Positions 1 to 6,982 of a stretch of 64,000 bases of DNA are shown piece after piece (the stretch's first letter is position 1; each line of letters starts with the position of its first letter). The stretch comes from Candidatus Poribacteria bacterium (GTDB taxonomy: Bacteria; Poribacteria; WGA-4E; WGA-3G), in contig JAPPII010000037.1 in NCBI GenBank assembly GCA_028820845.1, positions 60,664 through 124,663 on the forward strand, read 5' to 3'. The position numbers were made by a program, and so were the translations under genes. The notes under the pieces were generated by a model that saw only the letters and a list, made by a program, of their open reading frames with translations, was not told where the DNA came from and did not search any database.

Positions 1-79
1 CTAATGGCCAATCTATGTCAAAGCCTTTTGATTCTTTTATCAAAACTTCTTTAAATTTCTCCTCAAACTTAACTTCCAT
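1..79 (-). CDS. partial CDS, N-terminus of unknown protein
   Basis: An ATG at 79-77 on the minus strand opens a frame that runs off the left edge. It reads MEVKFEEKFKEVLIKESKGF and onward. A GGAGAGG ribosome binding site lies a few bases upstream. Only 26 codons are present, rich in Lys and Glu, and no family can be named. The good binding site is the main support. If the 82-codon frame at 69-317 is real, its end overlaps this start by 11 bases, which would suggest translational coupling. Confidence 0.4.
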   Translation of the reverse strand, partial: MEVKFEEKFKEVLIKESKGFDIDWPL

Positions 80-317
80 GGTTACCTCTCCTGTATATGG
101 CAAAAGAGTAAACTTTAAATTTGTATGTATCCCCAGACTTTCCGTGAAAAAGTTCTGATTCTTTCTTATCATTCCTGTCTGGCTTTCCCAGTTCCAGTTT
201 TTTTAGTTGTCTGTGAAGGTAGGAAGATGGCAGACACATCGTGCAATATGCTTTGCAGTGCTCCGTGAATGGTTTCAAATAGACTATCATATAAACGGGC
301 AAAAATGCAAGGGTCAA
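69..317 (-). CDS. possible small membrane protein, unrecognised
   Basis: An 82-codon frame with a TTG start at 317, or a 73-codon frame from the internal ATG. It begins with a hydrophobic stretch (TLAFLPVYMIVYL), then has three cysteines close together (HCKAYCTMC) and a basic tail. I do not recognise it. The start is weak, without a clear Shine-Dalgarno sequence. The hydrophobic part extends upstream without a start codon, so it may be a fragment or not coding at all. Its end overlaps the partial gene at 79-1. Confidence 0.25.
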   Translation of the reverse strand: MTLAFLPVYMIVYLKPFTEHCKAYCTMCLPSSYLHRQLKKLELGKPDRNDKKESELFHGKSGDTYKFKVYSFAIYRRGNHGS

Positions 318-331
318 GCAATAAACATACG

Positions 332-356
332 CACAACCTAAAAGGTTATGCTACAA
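332..356. repeat. short palindromic repeat (CTACAA family)
   Basis: The sequence is CACAACCTAAAAGGTTATG followed by CTACAA. The core AACCT-aaa-AGGTT can fold back on itself. The same element, with AATCT-aac-AGATT as its arms, occurs at 43776 and 43859, and a degenerate copy lies at 43824. Both sides of the stem changed together, which suggests a conserved hairpin. Confidence 0.6.
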
Positions 357-363
357 CAATAAC

Positions 364-1206
364 CTACGCAAATAATGCCGCGTCGGGTTGACCGCGATAG
401 AGGACGACATTATACTGTAGTTTCAAGGTTTCGTCCGAGGCGAGGTGAAGCGGTTCGTAGTAAACGAGCGAGGGATGGATTAAGCAGTAGTTCTCATGGT
501 TGCGGACCCACCACGTCGTTGGATAACGTGGATTATCGGGATGATCGACGATGGCAACGCCGTAGGTTTCGTTGTCACTGGGATGTTGGGAAGTGAAACT
601 GCACCAACGGCTCTGTTTGCCGAAGATGTCCATCGGTTCGGTACGCCCATCGGCATCCAACAATTTACCGGGTGTGATGATATTATCGAATCGGATTGCC
701 ATGCCGCTGTAGAATCTGCCGTCTGCACCGGGTTCACCGCGTCGTAAATCTAAGACGACTTCACGTTGGTTCGGTTGAAGCGTTAAGGACACAGATATCC
801 GCATTGTATCCGTTGTCGGTGGATAGACGGTTATCTGTCGCCGCTCTGTTAGATGTGTTGTGCCTTGCCAATCTATCCATGCGTTTTCTGTTGTTAGACT
901 CGCGCTCTCGGCATCCGCGCTCTGTGCAACAATCCGCTGATGGACGATTTTGCCGAATCCAGTTGGATCGCTACCGGGTCCCGGTTGTTCCCAAAAGTTG
1001 ACTTCGTTCACCTTTTTCCACGCGACCCATAGCCCTTGGTGATGTACGTGGTCGCCGGGTTCGTTCATTGTGAGCGGTGGCGCGCCGGGCAGGTTTAAGG
1101 GGTGGCAGAACGGACGGTTGCCGTCTTCTGGGAAGTTATAACCGAGGACGTGTTGTCCGTCCCAAGCAACTGTTAAACTGTTTTGTGTGTGTGATAATGA
1201 AAACAT
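364..1206 (-). CDS. DUF6807 (PmoA-like) family protein
   Basis: A 280-residue protein that resembles the DUF6807/PmoA family found next to sugar oxidoreductases and isomerases in Planctomycetes and Poribacteria. The family hallmark is the His-rich segment DHVHHQGLWVAW near residue 53. It is followed by a beta-rich body with an Arg/Gly turn (LDLRRGEPGADGRFYSG) and a Trp pair (TTWWVRNHENY) near the C-terminus. There is no signal peptide, so it is probably cytoplasmic. The molecular function is not established. The DUF6807 fold is thought to be a beta-sandwich like those of sugar-binding or sugar-modifying proteins. The ATG start has only a weak upstream AGAG. It is the last gene before the left-edge region and is separated by 24 bases from the MNT-HEPN gene upstream. 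Confidence 0.8.
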   Translation of the reverse strand: MFSLSHTQNSLTVAWDGQHVLGYNFPEDGNRPFCHPLNLPGAPPLTMNEPGDHVHHQGLWVAWKKVNEVNFWEQPGPGSDPTGFGKIVHQRIVAQSADAESASLTTENAWIDWQGTTHLTERRQITVYPPTTDTMRISVSLTLQPNQREVVLDLRRGEPGADGRFYSGMAIRFDNIITPGKLLDADGRTEPMDIFGKQSRWCSFTSQHPSDNETYGVAIVDHPDNPRYPTTWWVRNHENYCLIHPSLVYYEPLHLASDETLKLQYNVVLYRGQPDAALFA

Positions 1207-1230
1207 ATCTTTATCTCTAAGGTTAAGAAA

Positions 1231-2028
1231 TCATAGGTCTTTCTCTATATGATAACCGTGTTCTGCGAGCGCGGTAGATACAGATGTCCAGATGGATCGT
1301 GCTTGTTCAACAGCCTCGGTCGCCTCTGCTTTGGTGGCTCCTTGTATGTCCTCTGGATAACGGGCTTCAACTGCCCATCGGGTCAAATCCGAGAGGTCTG
1401 GATGCGTGGTTTTGAGTTGCCAACTCTCAGGCAACAAATCCCGTAGAACATTCAAATTATGTGTTCTCCGAAAATCGATCTGTAAGAAAATTAATGCTGC
1501 TTTTAACGCCTTTTCAGCAGCTTGTTGCGCGTGCCAACAGGATTGGCGAGGCGGTACGTGTAATTGCCTTAAAAGGGTTTCAGCAGTTATCAAGTCTTCT
1601 TCTGCATGGCGGAGCCAGCGGGCGGTGTCTGCGAGTCTATCGGCTGTTTGCATAGAAGACTTTACCTCCGCGTTGGATACGCCGCAACACTGATCCGATC
1701 CGCGTGCGGCTGCATTCAAATTCTTCCATAGGATTTTACCCTCTTGTTGAGCATACCGCAGCACCGATCCGATCCGCGTGCGGCTGCGTGCCAACTCTTC
1801 GGGCGTTGATACAAGGATGTCCTTTGCCACAGGCACATCAGAGAGCGCACGCCCAATGTCAATGGCGGTTTTCCGTTTATCCGTGAGTTCTGCGAAAACC
1901 ACGAGGAGATCTATGTCGCTACCCCGATCTGCGTCGCCCCGTGCTTGTGAACCGAAGAGGATAATCTGGAGTGGGTCAAACTCACGTACAATGCGGTCTG
2001 TCATGATTGAAATAAAATCGCTATTCAT
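1231..2028 (-). CDS. MNT nucleotidyltransferase - HEPN fusion protein
   Basis: A 265-residue protein with two domains that are normally separate neighbouring genes. Residues about 1-105 are a minimal nucleotidyltransferase with the GSQARG loop and the D-x-D metal pair (SDIDLLVV). Residues about 125-260 are a HEPN domain (LRHAEEDLITAETLLRQL, then HAQQAAEKALKA and RTHNL). MNT/HEPN pairs act as toxin-antitoxin modules in which MNT modifies and silences the HEPN RNase; whether this HEPN is catalytic is unclear, since a clean Rx4-6H motif is not obvious. The linker (NAAARGSDQCCGVSNAE) is an out-of-frame copy of the DNA that encodes RTRIGSVLRYAQ, so the fusion probably arose by a short local duplication that bypassed the MNT stop. 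AAGGAG precedes the ATG. Confidence 0.8.
   Translation of the reverse strand: MNSDFISIMTDRIVREFDPLQIILFGSQARGDADRGSDIDLLVVFAELTDKRKTAIDIGRALSDVPVAKDILVSTPEELARSRTRIGSVLRYAQQEGKILWKNLNAAARGSDQCCGVSNAEVKSSMQTADRLADTARWLRHAEEDLITAETLLRQLHVPPRQSCWHAQQAAEKALKAALIFLQIDFRRTHNLNVLRDLLPESWQLKTTHPDLSDLTRWAVEARYPEDIQGATKAEATEAVEQARSIWTSVSTALAEHGYHIEKDL
1678..1787. repeat. local imperfect duplication inside the MNT-HEPN gene
   Basis: Copies at 1678-1713 and 1754-1787 share GATCCGATCCGCGTGCGGCT plus similar flanks (ATAC..CGCA.CAC). They start about 76 bases apart and differ by a 2-base gap. The two copies are therefore read in different frames: one encodes RIGSVLRYA and the other RGSDQCCGV. Confidence 0.75.
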
Positions 2029-2111
2029 TGCCCGCTCCTTTTATTTGCGTTTTTTGGAAAACACAAATCGGAAAATTTCCGGTTTTGTGATTGTCATTGA
2101 ATAGGTTAACA

Positions 2112-2375
2112 TCATCCAAAAAAGCGTTCATAATCATCATGGTGCCCTATCCAGAACCATGTTACCGTATCATCATTTAGGATGCCAACTGCCCGATAAC
2201 CCTGAGTGATCCTTACAGACCAAATATTTTCTCTGTTATTAATACATTTGAAACGTAAAGATCTGTGAAAAGGGTTAGAAATCCATAAGCGATAAGCCTT
2301 CTTGGTTTGACTTCTGAGTGTTTCATCAAGAGTTTGATAAGCTCGCCAGAACGAAGGCAGTGTTACCGATTTCAT
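2112..2375 (-). CDS. RelE/ParE-like toxin
   Basis: An 87-residue basic protein that looks like a type II toxin of the RelE/HigB-like fold. It has an N-terminal helix pair (FWRAYQTLDETLRSQTKKAY), the strand pair around RSLRFKCINNRENIWSVRI, and the usual C-terminal strand and end WIGHHDDYERFF. Toxins of this fold usually cleave mRNA on the ribosome, but the target of this one cannot be read from sequence. Its ATG overlaps the stop of the upstream antitoxin gene by four bases (ATGA), the standard arrangement of a co-translated toxin-antitoxin operon. Confidence 0.8.
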   Translation of the reverse strand: MKSVTLPSFWRAYQTLDETLRSQTKKAYRLWISNPFHRSLRFKCINNRENIWSVRITQGYRAVGILNDDTVTWFWIGHHDDYERFFG

Positions 2376-2602
2376 AACCGATCCAAATCCATTGGTTCAG
2401 CTTTTCCTGCAGCAATTTCCTTTTTAGCACGGCGGGCAGCCTCAATAAGTTGGTCTTGCGTATTGTTGAAGGAAATTTCCCAACGAAGTTCGTCCTGCAA
2501 CTCCGCAATATACTCACGCAAATGTTCTACAACCTGATCTTGTAACGTTTCAGGTAGTGCCTCCATCATCTGGGTAATCGTGGTAACAGCGTTAGAAGCC
2601 AT
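2372..2602 (-). CDS. antitoxin partner of the RelE-like toxin
   Basis: A 76-residue acidic helical protein immediately upstream of, and overlapping, the toxin gene by ATGA. The start is placed at the ATG at 2602 (MASNAVTTIT) because TTTGGAGG lies eight bases ahead of it; the TTG five codons upstream would sit on top of the binding site. The middle (LRWEISFNNTQDQLIEAARR) and the end (EIAAGKAEPMDLDRL) look like the toxin-wrapping tail of small antitoxins. No DNA-binding motif is obvious. The pairing with the toxin rests on size, charge and gene order. Confidence 0.7.
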   Translation of the reverse strand: MASNAVTTITQMMEALPETLQDQVVEHLREYIAELQDELRWEISFNNTQDQLIEAARRAKKEIAAGKAEPMDLDRL

Positions 2603-2620
2603 CTTTAGATCCTCCAAATC

Positions 2621-3445
2621 TTAGTTGAGGTATGGGTTGACGACCTCACGTTCCAGTGCCAAGCCTTCCCATTCATCGTCACCAGGTCCGTCGTAGATTA
2701 AGGTATGCGGTCCGGCAAAACCGGCTTTCTGGGTGAGTTCGAGGCATTGCACGTAATCTTCCTTGTCCATCTCTCGTGGTGCTGCGAAATGTGCTTTCGT
2801 GTGACACGATTCTGCCCGCGGCGCGATTGCAGCGAGGTTTTCGTATTTTGTATCACCGCGCCAGTTACCAAAGTCGAGACAGAGTCCCACTTTGTTGTCT
2901 AACCCGCCTAAAATGGTGTTAACATTTTCAGGCGTCGAGAAAATAGAGAACCAGTTTTCGCTCATCAATCGGATGCCTGCGGTGTCGGCGCGTTTGGTGA
3001 GTTGACTGAGAACATCACGGCTCTGTGCAAGTGTTTCTTCAGAGGGTTCTGCTTTTCCGCCGATGACACGTGCACAGCTTGCACCGAGTTCACCGGCAAT
3101 GTCAATCCATTTTTCAATCCACGCGATATCGCGTTCCGCCTCCGATGCATGGGTGATGTCCCCATCGTCAATTAGCAGAGAGAAAAGTTCTACGTCCGCA
3201 TCTGCGAGTGCGGTGCGGAGTTCGGAGAGGTAAGACTTCTCAACAGATGGGAGATGGAAGTGACAAATCTCTAAGGTGTGAATGCCGAATTCGGCAATGC
3301 GTGCGGGGAGTTCAAGAAGCGAAATGGGTCCTTTATTGTGAGTTTCGACGGGGATCTGCATATCGTGTCCGGGTCCGGTAAATCCGGGTTTCCCGAGCTG
3401 TCGATGCAAACTCCATGTTGAGACTGAGAGTCGAGGTGCTGACAT
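2621..3445 (-). CDS. sugar phosphate isomerase/epimerase (xylose isomerase-like TIM barrel)
   Basis: A 274-residue protein of the AP-endonuclease-2/xylose-isomerase-like TIM-barrel superfamily. It has the expected barrel strands and metal-ligand positions: LEICHFHLPS near residue 58, ELFSLLIDDGD near 85, a Glu in MSENWFS near 160, GLCLDFGNW near 188 and SCHTKAHF near 213. Related enzymes isomerise or epimerise sugars or inositol derivatives with a divalent metal; the substrate cannot be told from sequence. GGAGGATTTAAATT precedes the ATG. It lies between the methyltransferase and the toxin-antitoxin pair, all on the minus strand. Confidence 0.8.
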   Translation of the reverse strand: MSAPRLSVSTWSLHRQLGKPGFTGPGHDMQIPVETHNKGPISLLELPARIAEFGIHTLEICHFHLPSVEKSYLSELRTALADADVELFSLLIDDGDITHASEAERDIAWIEKWIDIAGELGASCARVIGGKAEPSEETLAQSRDVLSQLTKRADTAGIRLMSENWFSIFSTPENVNTILGGLDNKVGLCLDFGNWRGDTKYENLAAIAPRAESCHTKAHFAAPREMDKEDYVQCLELTQKAGFAGPHTLIYDGPGDDEWEGLALEREVVNPYLN

Positions 3446-3474
3446 AATTTAAATCCTCCAAGATCTGCGACTAA

Positions 3475-4605
3475 TCAAATCTGATGTTCACCTAACAACA
3501 ATTTGAAATAGGTATCTAATTCAGACGCTACCTGTTGCTTCTCTATCGGTTTTATCTGAAAATGCTTTTTCAGATAAGGATGATGTCTAATAGCATCACT
3601 GATAAAAAAAGGCTTATATTGTCTGAATAGGTCGTTATCTATAAGCACATCACAATTCCCGAAATAGAAAGGGAGTCTATGCAGATTCCGTTTGAACACA
3701 TCTACATAGACATAGTAATCTAATTTTCGCTTGTCAAGGACAATTGTATTTGCGCTATAACTTTCAATAAAAGTCCGATTTCTTTTTAGCGCGTTGATGT
3801 CTCGCATTGTCCAAAAAAATAGAGAATCATTATATCTCGGTTGATTCTTTTTTTTTGGATATTTATCAAGATAACTTGTAATATAATCAAACTCATCAAG
3901 GCAAAAACCATTTTTACCCGTTACACGGAAACGAAAAGAACGGATAAAACTGTATGTCATCCCTTGCGCGTCTCTCTGGTAAAGCGCAAGGACAATTGGG
4001 AAAGGCGTGTGTTTCGTTGACTCAGGAAATTCGCCACTGCTGATGAGTAGACCGTCTATTAATTTGTAATTTGCAGTGAATTCCTTCAGCAGTCTAAAAT
4101 TGGTAGGCTTAATTAAATAAGACAGTGGATGCAAGACACAAATAAGGTCTGCTTCAAGTTTATTGTAGGAACGGAGAAATGATATGCCTAAGTCGCGGCT
4201 TGCTATATCTTCATCAATATCAAAATTGACACTCTTGATACTGTGTCGAATCAGAGACGTTCTATCATTATAGGGTGGGTTCCCAACGACTATCAAGTGG
4301 GATTGCTCAGGGATACCGAATTTTACCCTTGATACATTGGATAGAGCGTTCGTTTGAAGGAACCGAACCTTCTTATTGTTCTCTCTTGCGACTTCAATTG
4401 CGGTTTCGTCAATATCAGAACCGATTGTGGTAGCCTGCCCACAATTTCTCAGAAAATCCCCGTATCCACACGCGGTATCAATGACAGTTGTTTGTGAATG
4501 CACATAAGGCGCGATTGTCTCCCACGCTACATTTACAATTTCAGCGGGAGTATAGTAGCTGCCCAAATTCACTCTGCTATCATATCCCAAGTGCGCTTGA
4601 CTCAT
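3475..4605 (-). CDS. N6-adenine-type DNA methyltransferase
   Basis: A 376-residue class I methyltransferase. Motif X/I is visible as GSYYTPAEIV followed by VIDTACGYGDF (SAM binding), then IGSDID (motif II) and the catalytic VVGNPPYNDR (motif IV, NPPY), typical of N6-adenine or N4-cytosine DNA methyltransferases. The C-terminal 200 residues are probably the target recognition part and resemble no family I can name. No restriction endonuclease gene is adjacent, so this may be an orphan enzyme or part of a defence island with the toxin-antitoxin modules. The start has only a distant GGAG 15 bases upstream. It follows the hydrolase gene by 18 bases, suggesting co-transcription. Confidence 0.8.
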   Translation of the reverse strand: MSQAHLGYDSRVNLGSYYTPAEIVNVAWETIAPYVHSQTTVIDTACGYGDFLRNCGQATTIGSDIDETAIEVARENNKKVRFLQTNALSNVSRVKFGIPEQSHLIVVGNPPYNDRTSLIRHSIKSVNFDIDEDIASRDLGISFLRSYNKLEADLICVLHPLSYLIKPTNFRLLKEFTANYKLIDGLLISSGEFPESTKHTPFPIVLALYQRDAQGMTYSFIRSFRFRVTGKNGFCLDEFDYITSYLDKYPKKKNQPRYNDSLFFWTMRDINALKRNRTFIESYSANTIVLDKRKLDYYVYVDVFKRNLHRLPFYFGNCDVLIDNDLFRQYKPFFISDAIRHHPYLKKHFQIKPIEKQQVASELDTYFKLLLGEHQI

Positions 4606-4623
4606 TTTTAGGGGAAACGTCTC

Positions 4624-5340
4624 CTATAAGTTCTCATTGATCCACGCCACAACTTTTTCGACCATAATCGCCGTGCCATCGTCAGAAAAGACGTGGTCTA
4701 CGCCGGGGAGCTCAAGGAGATCCGTTTGTTCGTTGGCGTGCTGAAGGATGTCGTGGCTATCTTCGATTGGCACGATATCGTCTTCTGTGCCGTGAACGAG
4801 TAGCCATGGCACGTCAAAGTCACTTGCGCGTTTTGCGACGCTATCAATCGTTGTCATGTCATCTATATAGGCTTGTGAGAGCGGACAGTCGGGTTCGTCC
4901 CACATAAAACCTTCATTGGGGGTGGCATCGCCGAATTCACGTTCCGCAAACGCTTTGGTATGCACCATCCCGGCAAGCGAGACTAAGGCTCGGATGCGTT
5001 CATCAGTGGCAATTCGTAGCACGCCGACAGCACCCCCCATGCTATGTCCGACGTAGCAGACATTATATCCCTCAAGCGCGTCAATAACGCTACCGAGGTC
5101 TGCCACCTCTTTTGTGATAGTGGAATCCGTAAATGCGCCTTCTGATTCTCCGTTGCCAGAAAAAGAAAAACGCAATGCAGAGATACCCGCAGCCGCGAGA
5201 CCTTCTGCTAAAGCGATAAGGGCGGGTCGATCTTTATTGCCGGTGACCCCATGTCCAATCACGACAACTCTGTTGCCCGCGCCTTTGTGAAAGGTATAAT
5301 CGAGGCGTTCACCGTGTTCGTTTCTAATTTCACCAAACAT
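4624..5340 (-). CDS. alpha/beta hydrolase
   Basis: A 238-residue alpha/beta hydrolase without signal peptide. The nucleophile elbow is GHSMGG (Ser near residue 98), the acid is in VHGTEDDIVP (Asp near 187) and the base is in PGVDHVF (His near 217). The early HGVTGN stretch supplies the oxyanion hole. The closest general type is the dienelactone hydrolase/peptidase-like 'serine aminopeptidase S33' group acting on esters or peptides; the substrate is unknown. It is first in the minus-strand run hydrolase - methyltransferase - isomerase - antitoxin - toxin. No clear Shine-Dalgarno sequence precedes its ATG. Confidence 0.8.
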   Translation of the reverse strand: MFGEIRNEHGERLDYTFHKGAGNRVVVIGHGVTGNKDRPALIALAEGLAAAGISALRFSFSGNGESEGAFTDSTITKEVADLGSVIDALEGYNVCYVGHSMGGAVGVLRIATDERIRALVSLAGMVHTKAFAEREFGDATPNEGFMWDEPDCPLSQAYIDDMTTIDSVAKRASDFDVPWLLVHGTEDDIVPIEDSHDILQHANEQTDLLELPGVDHVFSDDGTAIMVEKVVAWINENL

Positions 5341-5399
5341 TTTTTAATTTATGGCTCCTGGGGTAAAGAAACACCCCACGGAATGCCCGGGGAATGCCA

Positions 5400-5640
5400 C
5401 ACGGCATTCATACCGTTGACTTACGCGCATTCCGTGTTGATTCGCAAAAACCCCTCTACTTCGTTTCAGGCAGATTTTCAGTTAAGATTTTCCTGACAAA
5501 CTCTAACAGAAAGTGGACTAATCTGCCAAAACAGCCCTCTGTCATAGGTACCCACACGCTAAAGCGTGGGGCTTGTGTTTCCTCGCAAACTGCGTTTTTC
5601 TCTAAGAGAAAAGTCGTCTTACGTCTGCTCCACTTTAGGC
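5400..5640 (-). ncRNA. possible omega RNA of TnpB
   Basis: In IS605-family elements the guide RNA (omega/reRNA) overlaps the tnpB 3' end and runs to the element right end. The stretch downstream of the tnpB stop holds several self-complementary segments, including the hairpin at 5551-5571. Position is inferred from the family; boundaries are not visible. Confidence 0.3.
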
Positions 5641-6747
5641 AGCCAAACCTGCCCGTTTGATATTCATAGCAGCGTTTACGTCTCTATCATGGTGAGACCC
5701 ACATTCAGGACATATCCACTGCCTATCTGAAAGAGAGAGTGCTTTGTTATGGTATCCACAATCACTGATAGGTTTCGTTGTAGCCGTCCACCGACTGATT
5801 TGCACCAAGGTTTTATCGTGCTTTGCGCACTTCTTTTTCAGTATTTCAAGAAACTGGTAGAAGGCATGATCAGAGACCTTGCGTCCCCAAAGCCGTTTCA
5901 TACCCTCAAGGTTCAGCGTCTCAAAGCAAAGCACGTCAAACTCTGTGCAAAGTTCGGTAGCAAGTTTCCATTGCCAATCCAAACGTTGTCTGCTAACTTT
6001 TCGATGCTGCCTTGCCAAAGCACGACACGCACGATACCAATTGCCCGAACCTTTGACTTTACGCGAAAGTGCCTTGTTCAGAGAACGCAACATCTTCAGC
6101 GATTGTTTGAGAAACTGCGGAGATGCTATTTTATCACCTGCGTCGCTGGTGAGGAAGGTTTTGTTTCCGTAATCAAACCCTGCACTCTTACCCGTCATGG
6201 GTTTGCGTTCGGAATCCTCAACAGCATCGCACGAAAAGCATATCCAATAGTCGCCGCACCTGTCGCGTTTGAGTGTGATCGTCTTGAGAGTTCCTATTAT
6301 TTCGCGGTGTTTGTGGAAAGAAAACCACGTCCCTATACAGTTGATTTTGATACGATTGTCTTCAAGTCTGTAACCCGCTTGTGTGAAGGTCATAGAGTTG
6401 TATTTCTCACGCGGTTTGATTTTCGGTCTACCGACTTTACGTTTGGTTTTGCCTGCTTTGCGGTCTTTGATATTTTCAAGAAAAGCGTCTTGAGACTTGC
6501 CATAACGCAATACAACGTCTTGGACAACTTGACTCGGCAAGTCTGCCCAATGCGGTTGCGTCCGTTTTTTGAGCTTGGTAACGTGTGCTTTTATCCGGTA
6601 GACAGACAGGTTCTTGCCGAATATGCGGTGATACCGACGAGACAAACGCAGGATATGCACATGGATCCGCCACATATCGTCAAGCATATTGCCTATCTTG
6701 ATAACGTTCGATTGAGACTGAAGTTTGTATTTATAGGATTTTCTCAT
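5635..6747 (-). CDS. tnpB: RNA-guided nuclease TnpB (IS605 OrfB)
   Basis: A 370-residue TnpB with a basic N-terminal domain (MRKSYKYKLQSQ) and a split RuvC nuclease. The three acidic catalytic positions are present: Asp in GFDYGNK near residue 190, Glu in CFETLNLEGM near 280 and Asp in HHDRDVNAAMNI near 355. The zinc ribbon is unusual: the first half reads TKPISDCG where relatives have TKxCSDCG, so the first zinc Cys is Ile, while the second half ICPECG is intact. TnpB cuts DNA under guidance of an RNA made from the element right end. No tnpA is nearby. The long opposite-strand frame over this gene is a shadow. Confidence 0.88.
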   Translation of the reverse strand: MRKSYKYKLQSQSNVIKIGNMLDDMWRIHVHILRLSRRYHRIFGKNLSVYRIKAHVTKLKKRTQPHWADLPSQVVQDVVLRYGKSQDAFLENIKDRKAGKTKRKVGRPKIKPREKYNSMTFTQAGYRLEDNRIKINCIGTWFSFHKHREIIGTLKTITLKRDRCGDYWICFSCDAVEDSERKPMTGKSAGFDYGNKTFLTSDAGDKIASPQFLKQSLKMLRSLNKALSRKVKGSGNWYRACRALARQHRKVSRQRLDWQWKLATELCTEFDVLCFETLNLEGMKRLWGRKVSDHAFYQFLEILKKKCAKHDKTLVQISRWTATTKPISDCGYHNKALSLSDRQWICPECGSHHDRDVNAAMNIKRAGLAA

Positions 6748-6789
6748 GGATTATCAGGTATCAGGTGTTTATCCCCTACAGAGTGGGAA

Positions 6790-6828
6790 GCGGACACATA
6801 ACCTTGCGGCTATGCTCTGTATGTCCGC
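6790..6828. other. hairpin upstream of tnpB
   Basis: GCGGACA at 6790 pairs with TGTCCGC ending at 6828, with further partial pairing (CATA/TATG) inside. It lies between the tnpB start and the left-end hairpin at 6910-6929 and is probably a subterminal structure of the IS605-type element. Confidence 0.5.
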
Positions 6829-6982
6829 TAACCTGATATGTTAATTATACAATATTTCCATCTTGTTTGTCAAGTTTTTTCTTGACACAACTATAGGCGG
6901 TGTCTACATCCCCGCCCTAAAGGACGGGGGTTTGACACCGAAGATTATGCTAACTTTGATCCCTCTCAAAACAGACACAGGA

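Larger units (their letters stand above)
5545..6932 (-). mobile_element. IS200/IS605-group element carrying only tnpB (IS1341-like)
   Basis: A transposable element with a single gene, tnpB, and no tnpA transposase in the window, so it would need TnpA in trans. Hairpins typical of subterminal recognition structures lie on both sides: 5551-5571 (CCCACACGCTAAAGCGTGGG, right end) and 6910-6929 (CCCCGCCCTAAAGGACGGGG, left end), plus a long stem at 6790-6828 between tnpB and the left end. IS605 elements lack terminal inverted repeats and make no target duplication, so exact ends cannot be fixed. Confidence 0.7.

Noticed and set aside
5749..6801. A 350-codon plus-strand frame opposite tnpB
   Set aside because: It lacks family features and mirrors the codon pattern of tnpB, which has clear RuvC motifs; it is a shadow.
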